A stretch of DNA of 64,000 bases from Semisulcospira habei (Eukaryota; Mollusca; Gastropoda; Semisulcospiridae): positions 207,049,342-207,113,341 of the forward strand of contig BTPG01000003.1 of the NCBI GenBank assembly GCA_036245525.1, given 5' to 3'. Every line of letters starts with the position of its first letter. Position 1 is the stretch's first letter. A program made the translations under genes and the position numbers. The notes beneath the pieces are model-generated. The model was not told where the DNA came from. It ran no database searches and saw only the letters and a list, made by a program, of their open reading frames with translations. This document shows positions 32,701 through 63,950 of the stretch, piece by piece.

Positions 32701-35493
32701 TTTTGTCAACAACACTCAGAATGTGTCAGTCTTTCCGACGCTTGCCGTGCTGCTAAGATGTGCAGAAAAGAACACTGAGCTTTGTGACGATAGAGAAACA
32801 TGCTCACACATTTTCGGTCCAAAGTATTCAGTGGTAACATACTTTTTGTGCAGATGTCTCTCTCATGAAGGAACTTTCTTAACAAAATAAAAAATAAATA
32901 TTAAAAAAAAAAAAAATTTCAATTTGCAAATGTTGCAATACAAACATTAACTGTTTCACGGACGAGAAAATCTCACCGCGATCCAACTGCAAGAGACATA
33001 GATCCTCATGAGCCCCCGCAATAGCGAGGGCTCATGAGGATCTATGCCTCTTGTTTACTTCAGCTTGTGTCCATGTTTCTTGGACAGACGGGCTCAATAG
33101 CGCTCAATTCATAAAGATCTCAGAAACAGAGGCAGAGAAAGGGTTCATTATCCACAAGCAAAGTATAACACATTCTTTTGAAATTTTCTTGTCAAAATCC
33201 ATCTTGACGGTTAGGTCTACTTGTAGTCAATACCGTTATTTACGATTGAATAGTACCGCAATCGATGATCCGGGTTTTGCAGTAAGTGCTGACATCTTCC
33301 CCGCCTTGTTGCCTTTCTTAGGGACTACTCATTATTTTATGCCACTGGTCGCAGGTTGTGTTTCTGAAATCTTGTGTTAACTCAGCGCAAAAGATTGATT
33401 GATTGTACATTGCTTAACGTCCCGAAAGCAACAAGATTATCTCACTGCTTGTGAAAAAAAAACTAAACAGAATATTAAATGTATATCGCCAGCCGGTTCA
33501 ATACGTTAAATAAAATATACCTACGACATGGGGCCTAAATAAAGCTAAGACAATTTAGCAACACACATCCAATATCAAGAGCTACAGGCAGTGCAGACAG
33601 TAGGGAGAGTTTAAAAAAGGAAAATACAGGTGAATGGACCATGGGTAGACAGAAACACATGCCCCAAAATAGAGGGGAAAACCCACCCTGTGGGGCTGAC
33701 CAGGGTGACTCTGGGAACTAAAATGTAGTTAACCCCACCCAAGTCCTCCAGGGCAGACCCGGGTGGGGATAGTGCAAAAGAACATTCTCCGCCCAAGGAA
33801 CAGCGATACAAAGTGGGCTCAGCAAGAGGCATATATCCACATGAGGCGACTGCGGGGGCGGGGGCTCATGCGGATCTACGCCTCTTGCGTCTGTTTAACG
33901 TTTGTATTGTTCCGGCAGTCAAGGGGTTAGGTAGACAGATGATAAAACAACGGCAAATTGTCGCTGTACACGTGTAACTCTGGAGTCAAAAGTATTTTCC
34001 GCCACAACGCTGAATCTCTTGCCAGAGGGAACAATAGAGACCCTCAATAAAGACGTTTCACATAGAGATATAACGAAAAGAACATCCAACATCGTAGTGG
34101 TTTGCCGTCTGCTTTACCAGGCTTTCTTTGCCAGTGGAGCCAAGTGGCTAGATGTAATTATAGTAGCACTATGTGGCGGGGAAGTGGCGCAGTGGTTAAG
34201 GCGTCTGCCTCCAATGCCAAAGGTGGGAGGTTCGATACCGGGTTCCGGCGTTGGATTTTTCTCCTCTGGTAAGTGTCTCCGTCTGGGCAGTGGGCAGATG
34301 TTCACATCTGCACGGGACATAGACGACCCCGGCCCCCACGAGTCCCCTGCTGCCTTGCAGGCCTGGCCGCTTGGCTGCGGAAAGGCTCCGGGGAAGGCTT
34401 TTGAGCCAGAGACTAAGACAAGGACAGTCTGATATAAAACCTACGACCTGAGGACCTCGATGCCACCGTCCCAGCTTGCTAGGCCATGGCAGACAAACCA
34501 AGGGTTTAAAGGGTGGGGCCAGTACTGCGCACACTGCACTCCACCAAAAAGCTCCACCGCTCAGGCTTTAGGAAACGCCCATAAAATGCCTGCAGACGAC
34601 GTGGGCAAGCCCTTTAGAATCTTCGTTCGCGAAGTCAAGCCATGATGAGCACTATGTAAAGAAAGGGTGACGTGACAGATTGTGTAATATGGTAATATGG
34701 TAATTTACACATGTTCCTAAACAAATATTACAATTAGCTATGAATGGATAAACAAGAAATAACTAATAGTGCATATGCAAAGGGAAATGATCCACGATAA
34801 ATCCTAGCGAACTGGTCAAGCGTCTATACAAACACGACAAACAATTCTGTCAGAAAGGCAATGCTTTGGCTAGCTTGATTTCAAACGACCAAAAATCATA
34901 CTACATGACATGACTGAAAGTAAACTTTCTGGGGGGTTTAAATTGCCGTTTCTTTTCTGTAGTGAGCGTGCCAGTGTCAGAGAAGGTGTGCTCTCAGCAA
35001 CAACTGTGTGCAGGGTTAACACTCTGTCCAAACAAATGACTGGCCAGACTGCGAAGAAATAGAAAACCAAACTGCACAGAAATACAAAATAAACAGGAAC
35101 TAGGAACACGCTTACAAAAGACAGTAAAGTCCTTATATCATTGATAATAATCCAGTAACTGTACATTCATCAAGGGGCGTCAAACTATTACAGCACCACC
35201 CTTGAACTATCGTGGTCGAGCCATAGATTGTTGTAGTTTGTCAGGACTAATGGGTTAACATAAATCATGTTTGCCAGCTTCTGATTTTGCTGTAAAGTCC
35301 TGCAAACGCGCGCATGCTCAATATTATATTTACAGGTTGCGAGACGCAGCTGTCCAACGTGGCGGTGACTGACAGCGCTAAGGACACGACCTACGAGCTG
35401 TGCGAGGACCCAGCAAGCAACTACGACAGGATGCAAGTGACGTATCAGAACGCAGGAGAGGACAAACCTTATGCGGAGCTGAACGCACGATAG
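20672..35493 (+). CDS. Gene 1: FTP-domain, EGF-repeat single-pass receptor-like protein
   Basis: I assemble ten exons with consistent splice phases and GT-AG borders: 20672-20735, 21348-21578, 22195-22398, 23260-23388, 25295-25456, 27209-27697, 28125-28259, 29512-29623, 31092-31168 and 35336-35493. They total 1761 nt, giving 586 residues plus a stop. Order: signal peptide (residues ~1-18), fucolectin/F5-8-like (FTP) domain (~22-165), eight MEGF/SREC-type EGF-like repeats (~166-470), a membrane helix (VWPIVGSVIGVGITIVVAVV) and an ~80-residue tail with YDRM, YQNA and YAEL. This architecture is known from molluscan Draper/MEGF10-like proteins, so a cell-surface recognition receptor is inferred. 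Introns are full of MITEs. The paralogue is gene 2, convergent and downstream. Splicing is predicted by eye, without transcript support. Confidence 0.8.
20745..20828. mobile_element. Family B MITE, right-half fragment
   Basis: CTTCGGGGGCTTATGAAG, then CTCGGCAGTCATATGGTTAA, matches the right arm and end of family B. The left half is absent. Confidence 0.5.
21066..21284. mobile_element. Palindromic MITE, family D (copy D1)
   Basis: About 45-bp terminal inverted repeats (left GTCACATTTACGCTGAACG, right CAGCGTAAATGTAAC). The inner hairpin AGCATAGACACCACTCCG/CAGAGTGGTCCCTATGCT lies at 21141-21212. Its loop carries CAAGAGGCATAGATC, the start of the family B arm. Confidence 0.8.
21348..21578 (+). 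CDS. Gene 1 exon 2: FTP (fucolectin-like) domain, N half
   Basis: Follows TTGTACAG and ends before GTAAGT. Encodes ENVALRKTCSQSS, then YPADYAVNGNTGGTYT, CIHTATSDTSPWWEVNLG and YSITVWARAE. The PWWEVNLG strand and CIHT are hallmarks of the FTP/F5-8 fold. The RGD-type sugar-binding residues that follow in eel fucolectin are not visible. It is 231 nt, phase 1-1. Confidence 0.85.
22030..22112. mobile_element. Family A MITE core, diverged (copy A4)
   Basis: Hairpin arms GGGTGGTGCCAGAGTAGCTT and AAGCTATTCTGACACCACCC around GGCGAC/GGCGCC. The outer ends are decayed. Confidence 0.65.
22195..22398 (+). CDS. Gene 1 exon 3: FTP domain, C half
   Basis: Encodes IFRMSNRFITVDGKACYRFG, then LNGTVVRLTRDAG and LAIQMCEFQVFS. 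The final CEFQVF strand closes the FTP domain. Exon of 204 nt in phase 1-1; donor GTACGT. Confidence 0.85.
22478..22620. mobile_element. Family B MITE, diverged (copy B3)
   Basis: GCAAGAGGCAGAGATCCTCA and GGGGGCTCATGAGGATCTAT form the hairpin at 22517-22583. The right end is AGTTTAA. Confidence 0.6.
22745..23020. mobile_element. Family B MITE with expanded G core (copy B4)
   Basis: The left half GTTGCAAGAGACACTGATAC and the right half CTTATGAAGATATATACCTC match family B, including the outer TTGTATTAACAAAGATTTGC segment. The normal GCGGGGG centre is replaced by a G-rich tract (22836-22903). Confidence 0.65.
22836..22903. repeat. G-rich tract
   Basis: Almost pure G with occasional T or A, at the centre of a family B MITE. 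Confidence 0.9.
23260..23388 (+). CDS. Gene 1 exon 4: EGF-like module
   Basis: Encodes CSARYWGSGCAQDCGKC, then CDKVTGECQCEPGWMPPLC. The cysteine spacing matches MEGF/SREC-type EGF repeats. It is a near copy of gene 2 exon 4 (54453-54584). Phase 1-1, donor GTAAAT. Confidence 0.85.
23480..23626. mobile_element. Palindromic MITE, family B (copy B5)
   Basis: Core 23529-23587 (CGAGGCATAGATTGTCATGA / TCATGAGGATCTATGTCTC). The right end CTCGGCAATGAAACC is partly decayed. Confidence 0.65.
23687..23745 (-). mobile_element. SINE 3' tail fragment
   Basis: Inverse match to the tail inserted at 15610-15676 (GCCGAGCAGGCGACTAAGG, CATCTCAC). Confidence 0.55.
23746..25030. other. Gene 1 intron 4: microsatellite and unrecognised sequence
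   Basis: TATG repeats occupy about 23932-24003. The rest is AT-rich and shows no exon. Confidence 0.5.
25031..25106. mobile_element. GC-rich palindromic MITE, family E, diverged (copy E4)
   Basis: CGACGGCGATGGTGGGCCCG and its imperfect inverse CGGGCCAAATGCGGCCATCG, centred on GTACAGCCGTAC. Compare 63851-63946. Confidence 0.5.
25196..25279. mobile_element. Short palindromic MITE, family F (copy F1)
   Basis: TTGGAGACGC..CCGTATACG and its inverse GGCGCGTCTCCAA meet at GCGGCGATTCGCCGC. It is bounded by TTAATTCATA at the left and TGAGTTAA at the right, just 5' of the exon 5 acceptor. Confidence 0.75.
25295..25456 (+). CDS. Gene 1 exon 5: EGF-like repeats
   Basis: Begins after TTTGTCCTGTAG. Encodes ECVVGKWGDLCDKSC, then CDRQNGLCLQGC and the start of the next repeat (LCASTCEG). 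I end it at a GTGGTA donor in phase 1. Reading through instead reaches a TGA at 25507, while joining to exon 6 rebuilds an intact CEGKSCDRTSGQC repeat. The donor is weak, so confidence in that border is moderate. Confidence 0.7.
25457..26951. other. Gene 1 intron 5, nothing recognised apart from the following MITE
   Basis: AT-rich with no clear repeat copy or exon. Confidence 0.4.
26952..27165. mobile_element. Palindromic MITE, family A (copy A5)
   Basis: TTAACCCATTTTGCCTCGAC at the left and GGGTTTAATGTGTTAA at the right. Core hairpin 26991-27084 around GGCGCCATCCGGCGCC. Confidence 0.85.
27209..27697 (+). CDS. Gene 1 exon 6: tandem EGF-like repeats
   Basis: A 489-nt exon (phase 1-1) covering four complete EGF-like repeats and the second part of another, each with CxxGCxxGWWGxxC spacing (CLSGCLSGWWGVAC, CPQGCVSGWWGRAC, CFQGCTDGWWGGLC). 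In gene 2 every repeat has its own exon, so intron loss or a fused cassette is likely here. It ends WVPHCNI before GTGAGT. Confidence 0.85.
28125..28259 (+). CDS. Gene 1 exon 7: last EGF-like module
   Basis: Follows TTTGATTTGCAG. Encodes CEPGRYGINCSLTCGHC, then CRHDNGHCDNGCQGGYEG and YRCQ. 135 nt, phase 1-1, donor GTAAGC. Confidence 0.85.
28356..28570. mobile_element. Palindromic MITE, family A (copy A6)
   Basis: TTAACACATTCAGCCCTGAC at the left, GGGCTGAATGAGTTAA at the right. Core hairpin 28395-28488. Confidence 0.9.
28571..29511. other. Gene 1 intron 7 remainder: G-rich tract, nothing else recognised
   Basis: G/T-rich low complexity at 28670-28800. No exon is seen. Confidence 0.45.
29512..29623 (+). 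CDS. Gene 1 exon 8: transmembrane helix
   Basis: Encodes KPAAVSASSSGEVN followed by VWPIVGSVIGVGITIVVAVV and LAAW, a single hydrophobic span. Enters in phase 1 and leaves in phase 2 at GTAAGT. Gene 2 exon 19 has the same role and phase pattern. Confidence 0.85.
29658..29772. repeat. 21-bp minisatellite
   Basis: Unit GCTGCGTGAACTGTACTGCTG repeated about five and a half times, in the intron just after exon 8. It is open in several frames because the unit is a multiple of three without stops. Confidence 0.9.
29963..30096. mobile_element. Palindromic MITE, family F, with a nested insertion (copy F2)
   Basis: Left arm TTAACTTATTCGAGGCGTGC, right arm GCACGTCTCGAATGAGTT; the inner GCCGCCTCCGGATACG is also shared with 52930-53003. 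The centre is interrupted by the 60-bp insert at 29997-30056. Confidence 0.8.
29997..30056 (-). mobile_element. 60-bp retro-insertion of an SINE 3' tail
   Basis: Flanked by the direct repeat GGATACG (29990-29996 and 30057-30063) inside a MITE palindrome. The minus strand reads GAGATGGCCTTAGTCGCCTG, then GGCGTTAAATCCC and AATA repeats. Same tail as 15610-15676. Confidence 0.75.
30098..30152. repeat. Small inverted repeat between two MITEs
   Basis: CCTTTGTGCATGCAG and CTGCATGCACAAAGG flank a ~24-bp loop. It lies directly between copies F2 and B6. Confidence 0.75.
30157..30370. mobile_element. Palindromic MITE, family B (copy B6)
   Basis: Ends ATAACCCCTTCACTGCCG and CGACAATGAAGGGGTTAA. Core 30200-30263 is a near-perfect hairpin (GAGCCCCCGCAGTTGCGGGG). 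This is a good family reference copy. Confidence 0.9.
30470..30668. mobile_element. Family B MITE, diverged (copy B7)
   Basis: AACCCGTTGAACACCATCC, then GATGAGGATCTATACCTCTTG and ACCGAACGGGTTAA, match family B left, core and right parts. Confidence 0.7.
31092..31168 (+). CDS. Gene 1 exon 9: juxtamembrane cytoplasmic segment
   Basis: Follows TTCTGTACAG. Encodes WIRRSRDQQRTSVSTDTL and HNAASEQ before GTGAGT. The basic WIRRSR stop-transfer follows the helix directly. Phase 2 in, phase 1 out. Confidence 0.8.
31358..31548. repeat. 17-bp minisatellite grown from a MITE end
   Basis: Unit CAACGAACCACTGGCGA (C/G variants at one site) repeated about eleven times. The unit resembles the D2 terminal sequence CAACGAATCACTGGCGA. 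Being stop-free in most frames, it yields several false ORFs on both strands. Confidence 0.9.
31685..32321. mobile_element. Unnamed 637-bp element with ~107-bp direct terminal repeats
   Basis: Flanked by the 9-bp direct repeat ATACTTGTG (31676-31684 and 32322-32330). Its first ~107 bp (31685-31791) and last ~107 bp (32215-32321) are nearly identical direct repeats starting AAAAAACTACCAAGCGAG and ending CACACACAAAAAAAAG. The ~420-bp interior has open minus-strand stretches (GDLDLNFHAPRGWNSG) without a recognised domain. It is either a TRIM-like LTR element or a dimeric retroposon whose left unit is truncated. Part of another copy starts the window. Confidence 0.65.
32369..32946. other. Gene 1 intron 9: family E arm and unrecognised sequence
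   Basis: At 32568-32617 CCAATATGCAAAGTCCATTG then AGCCGACATCGGC is one arm of a family E palindrome. The rest is unrecognised. An A-rich stretch ends near 32920. Confidence 0.4.
32947..33150. mobile_element. Palindromic MITE, family B (copy B8)
   Basis: TTAACTGTTTCACGGACGAG at the left, core hairpin 32991-33054, right end GAGAAAGGGTTCATTA. Confidence 0.85.
33390..33775 (-). mobile_element. ~390-bp retroposon with (AATC)n tail, copy 2
   Basis: Inverse copy of 16085-16498. On the minus strand it ends GACGTTAAGCAATGTACAAT and CAATCAATC. Confidence 0.7.
33776..33931. mobile_element. Family B MITE (copy B9)
   Basis: Core CAAGAGGCATATATCCACAT / CATGCGGATCTACGCCTCTTG, right end CCGGCAGTCAAGGGGTTA. 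It abuts the retroposon on its left. Confidence 0.75.
34165..34657 (+). mobile_element. tRNA-derived SINE (type 2) with 10-bp target duplication
   Basis: The element 34175-34647 is flanked by the perfect repeat AGCACTATGT (34165-34174 and 34648-34657). The head has A box TGGCGCAGTGGTTAAGG and B box GGTTCGATACC. The last ~58 bp (TGCAGACGACGTGGGCAA, ATCTTCGTTCGCGAAGTCAA) match the 3' end of the LINE at 43247-46588, indicating mobilisation by that LINE family. It lies in gene 1 intron 9. Confidence 0.9.
34658..35179. other. Gene 1 intron 9 remainder, nothing recognised
   Basis: AT-rich without exon or clear repeat copy. Confidence 0.4.
35180..35258. mobile_element. Family A MITE, right-half fragment (copy A8)
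   Basis: CACCACCCTTGAACTATCGT, then GTCAGGACTAATGGGTTAA. The left half is missing. Confidence 0.6.
35336..35493 (+). CDS. Gene 1 exon 10: tyrosine-rich cytoplasmic tail and stop
   Basis: Follows TTATATTTACAG. Encodes SCETQLSNVAVTDSAKDTTY, then ELCEDPASNYDRM, QVTYQNAGEDKPYAEL, NAR and TAG. Tyrosines sit in YDRM (YxxM), YQNA (YxN) and YAEL (YxxL) contexts, which can bind SH2 proteins when phosphorylated; function here is inferred. Confidence 0.85.
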
Positions 35494-35599
35494 ACCGAAA
35501 GTGGATTCATTCTGTAACTCAGATATGTCAGAATAGAGGCCACCCCTAAACCAGGAGTAGGTCAAACATTTTACAGACATGACACATTCCGCGGATTCA

Positions 35600-35820
35600 G
35601 TAACTCTTATCATCTTGATACGCTTGCTTGAAATACACTTGAATTGACTAAGATAGTTCAAGGGTAGTGCCAGAATAGCTTGGCGCCTGAAGCGCCAAGC
35701 TATTCTGGCAGCACCCTTAAACTAAAAATTGTAGTCTGTCTCCTTAATCTGTGATGTAGCGTTCATTCATAGGACAATAAAAACATTTGAAAATTTAAGC
35801 CTCAAGATGTAATGGGTTAA
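35600..35820. mobile_element. Palindromic MITE, family A subtype c (copy A7)
   Basis: Left end GTAACTCTTATCATCTTGAT, right end TCAAGATGTAATGGGTTAA, core hairpin ATAGTTCAAGGGTAGTGCCA around GGCGCCTGAAGCGCC. Directly follows the gene 1 stop. Confidence 0.8.
35776..35781 (+). terminator. Candidate polyadenylation signal of gene 1
   Basis: AATAAA about 283 bp after the stop codon, lying inside MITE copy A7. No nearer canonical signal is seen. Confidence 0.4.
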
Positions 35821-36016
35821 ATGCCATCTGCAATAGACGTATATCGTTCCCACAAACCCTTGCGAAAGTCTCGTTAGTACTGCGTGGACGATCTTACTAT
35901 AAAGAGGCACAACCTAGTGTCTTCCTTTACTATAGAGGAGCTCGATCTTATTCGATTTGATCCGGTTTTAAGTTACTGTAAAAGAAGTGTGTTAATGTAC
36001 ACACGCATTTTGTTAC

Positions 36017-36017
<1 letters not shown>

Positions 36018-36064
<47 letters not shown>

Positions 36065-36310
36065 CGGGTTATTATTTAGGCGCTTTACCCAATTCTGCGA
36101 ATCGCCTCAAAGCGCCGAGAACTAAACCCAACACGCACGCTCACGTGACACACACGCATTCACTCTGAAGACAAACACAGTACAAGACAAACACAGAACA
36201 TTCACGTGAGGCGAAGGGTCAGCTCAGCTACTGAGGTTTTGGAAATTTCGATCGCTTGTATTTGAAATTTATAAAATGGGCTGAAACCGGAACCAAAGTG
36301 GAGGGGAGGG
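36018..36310 (-). mobile_element. SINE type 1, 5'-truncated, (ATT)n tail (minus)
   Basis: Inverse of the 5270-5497 body: AATAAT repeats, GCGCTTTACCCAATTCTGCG, then ACATTCACGTGAGGCGAAGG. Confidence 0.8.
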
Positions 36311-36479
36311 GAAGAGCGGAAGTACCCAGGGGAAAAAAAAAAACCCGATAATACATAATATATTTACAGAAAACTTCGGACACCGCAAATAGCCAGGGGA
36401 CACAATTATCGTTTTGTGATATCCAAAGTTAAGAGAAGTATTTTACCTTTAGAGTTTTCGGGATCACCGAAAAGTGCTG

Positions 36480-36693
36480 TTAACTCTTTCTACCCCAGAC
36501 ACACCACAACAAGATAAGGATCCACCATGATAGTTCAAGGGTGATGCCAGAATAGCTTGGCGCCTATGGGCGCCAAGCTATTCTGGCATCACCCTTGAAC
36601 TATCATGGTCGATCTGTGTCCTGCACTAGAGTGCAGTATTCAGAGGACAACGGCAAAATTTGGCGATTTCGGTGTTGGGGTAGAATGAGTTAA
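36480..36693. mobile_element. Palindromic MITE, family A subtype a (reference copy A9)
   Basis: TTAACTCTTTCTACCCC at the left, GGGGTAGAATGAGTTAA at the right, core hairpin 36519-36614 with ~46-bp arms around GGCGCCTATGGGCGCC. 214 bp in total. Confidence 0.95.
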
Positions 36694-36782
36694 ACCAGAC
36701 GTTGGGGCGTTGTTGATGAGCAAAAGAATCATCGGAAAAATACTGCATATGTATGTATACCAAGACAGTTCTGGAGTTAATG

Positions 36783-36788
36783 TTTATT
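36783..36788 (-). terminator. Candidate polyadenylation signal of gene 2
   Basis: AATAAA on the minus strand about 200 bp after the proposed gene 2 stop. Confidence 0.4.
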
Positions 36789-36985
36789 ATTAAATGTCCA
36801 AATTATCGTCCTCTCTGCGAAAGGCTTCATCAGGGACGAACATTCGGACATTTGGGCCTTCGTTTAAATGGATTCATGTTATATATGACCTTCATATACC
36901 TTCTGCTTCAGTACTGGCGATGGGTACGTCTTCCATTGGACCAGCATTCCGGTACAGCGCTTCTCGAATTAGCGATATAGGTCTT

Positions 36986-61923
<24,938 letters not shown>

Positions 61924-62177
61924 GGCTCACTAACAGTACACCACAGTCTCAAGCCACGTTCTATTGTACAGCATGTGATGTTTCATGTGCATAGAATTAC
62001 GTATCGCACAAACAGGAATGGCAAATGCAGCAAGAGTCTTCTTGTTTCTATGTCACACGGTAATGAATTCTACTTCTTATTACAGTATGTTAAATTCCTT
62101 ATTTCAGGATGTTAAATTCAACTTTAACCTTCCCTGCCACGAGACGCGTCTATTCTGTTTCTGAAATTGTCGTTCAT

Positions 62178-62339
62178 TTAACGACCAAATGGCACCATCG
62201 TCCAAGTAAACATGGCCATACATTAGTTTCAGCAAGAGGGATAGATCTTCATTAGCCCCTGCAGTTGCGGGGGCTAATGAGGATCTATACCTATTGCAGA
62301 TAGATTGTGTTGTCTGTTTCTCAGCAGCGAAGAGGTTAA
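62178..62339. mobile_element. Family B MITE (copy B14)
   Basis: Core AGCAAGAGGGATAGATCTTC / GAGGATCTATACCTATTGC, right end CAGCGAAGAGGTTAA. Confidence 0.75.
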
Positions 62340-62436
62340 CCGTTACCTGTACGCAGCACTTGTTGTCGAGGTGGTTCCCGCAAGCATCACGTGTCCCTTG
62401 TCCGTACACAGCCATATCATAGGACGAAAATAACCT

Positions 62437-62649
62437 TTAACCCATTCAGCCCTGACGGACTACAGAAGGAGATGGGTCGACCATGATAATTCAAGGGTTA
62501 TGCCAGATTATCTTGGCGCCTATCGGCGCCAAGCTAATCTGGCACTACCCTTGAATTATCACTGTCGATCCATCTCCTGCAACAGGTGCATAGTCGTTAG
62601 ATGAGCCTCCCAGCTTTGGGAAAAACGTGCGTGGGGTTGAATGAGTTAA
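62437..62649. mobile_element. Palindromic MITE, family A subtype b (copy A17)
   Basis: TTAACCCATTCAGCCCTGAC at the left, GGGTTGAATGAGTTAA at the right, core about 62476-62569. The right TTAA is shared with the family C element that follows. Confidence 0.9.
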
Positions 62650-63114
62650 CCCTTTTGCTGTCGTTAGCGGTTTTTGTCGCGATGATTCCTGCAGGAATAG
62701 CAACACCCTGACATCCTGCAGGAATAACAACACCCTAGCATCCTGCAGGAATAACAACACCCTGGCATCCTGTAGGAATAACAACACCCTGACATCCTGC
62801 AGGAATAACAACACCCTGACATCCTGCAGGAATAACAACACCCTGACATCCTGCAGGAATAACAACACCCTGACATCCTGCAGGAATAACAACACACTGA
62901 CATCTTGCAGGAATAACAACACCCTGACATCCTGCAGGAATAACAACACCCTGACATCATGCAGGAATAACAACACCCTGACATCCTGCAGGAATAACAA
63001 CACCCTGACATCCTGCAGGAATAACAACACCTTGACATCCTGCAGGAATAACAACACCCTGACATATTGCAGGAATCATCGCGACAAAAACCCGCTACCG
63101 ACAACCAAAGGGTA
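62646..63114. mobile_element. Family C MITE with amplified core (copy C1)
   Basis: TTAACCCTTTTGCTGTCG then TTAGCGGTTTTTGTCGCGAT at the left; ATCGCGACAAAAACCCGCTA and CGACAACCAAAGGGTAAA at the right. The centre is the 27-bp minisatellite. Confidence 0.85.
62690..63075. repeat. 27-bp minisatellite inside a MITE
   Basis: About fourteen head-to-tail units beginning AATAACAACACCCTGACATC and ending CTGCAGG. As 27 is a multiple of three without stops, both strands show long false ORFs (LLFLQDVRV repeated). Confidence 0.95.
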
Positions 63115-63390
63115 AAATGTAATCTAAAAAAAATAATCTAATTAGTATGCTACGCAGAGGCACAGACCCGCCTTTATGACACCGCTATCTATCATCGGCA
63201 ACTCATATAAATAAGTGCGTCCATATGCAAGAGGAACAGATTCTCACAAGCCCCTCATGACGATCAAACCATGTTTCCTACTAATTAAAAAAAAAAGCAA
63301 CAACACACATTTGGCCTGTAAGCTTTTATCCTCTTCTCCATAAAATTTCCATTGCGACAACATTCTTACCTCACATTACCTTCCCCCCCC
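63115..63390. other. Non-coding; family B fragment
   Basis: GCAAGAGGAACAGATTCTCA (63228-63247) is a family B arm remnant. Nothing else is seen. Confidence 0.4.
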
Positions 63391-63514
63391 AAAAAAAAAA
63401 AAAAAAACAACAACAAAAAAACAAAACAAAAAAAAAAAAAAACGGGTTTGCTCTGTATAGCATGTCCGTTAAAAGGTTATTGCAAATCAAAGCGGCGCAG
63501 TTTGAGTGCGCCTG

Positions 63515-63552
<38 letters not shown>
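63391..63552. repeat. Poly(A)-rich tract and (GT)n microsatellite
   Basis: A-rich 63391-63442 and GT units 63521-63551. Confidence 0.9.
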
Positions 63553-63553
<1 letters not shown>

Positions 63554-63599
63554 GGAGGGAAGTATGATATGAAGTCAGTCGTTGAAAGAATGCAAAGAG

Positions 63600-63675
63600 G
63601 TACCCAACGGAGAAAGAGACACACTTAGAAAAGACAGCTACAACACAATTTAATAATATTTCGGGTAAATACTCT
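63600..63675 (-). repeat. Dispersed repeat with ATTAATAAATTGTGTTGT core
   Basis: AACGGAGAAAGAGACACACT, then AGACAGCTACAACACAATTT and AATATTTCGGG. Related copies lie at 21860-21950, 29885-29950, 50330-50405 and 51595-51675. Confidence 0.55.
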
Positions 63676-63850
63676 TTTTTTTCAAAATAGACAAACAAAC
63701 AAATAGAGAGATCACTCGCTACTTATCTTCATTTATCGCTGAAGTCATCTTTTTGGTCTGGATTGAGGGCATTTTACACGCTTGGCAGTCACTCTTTTTG
63801 GTCTTGATTTTGTTGAAAGTGTGGGTGTCTGCTTGATTTTGCCAGTGCAC

Positions 63851-63950
63851 AATGGCCATCGGGCCGACGTCGGCCGCCGTTGGCCCGCGCACAGCTGTGC
63901 GCGGGCCAACGGCGACCGACGTCGGCCCGATGGCCTTCTGCGCATTGGGT
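63851..63950. mobile_element. GC-rich palindromic MITE, family E (copy E1)
   Basis: AATGGCCATCGGGCCGACGT to ACGTCGGCCCGATGGCC, arms ~45 bp with one or two mismatches, centred on GCGCACAGCTGTGCGC. Confidence 0.85.

Noticed and set aside
35188..35661. 157-codon minus-strand ORF
   Set aside because: It is antisense to gene 1 exon 10, whose frame, acceptor and phase fit the gene.
62690..63075. CRISPR-like array
   Set aside because: Units are head-to-tail without unique spacers, in a eukaryotic MITE.
62545..63104. Long minus-strand ORFs with LLFLQDVRV or CCYSCRMSG repeats
   Set aside because: A 27-bp stop-free minisatellite inside a MITE keeps several frames open; there is no start context or conserved domain.
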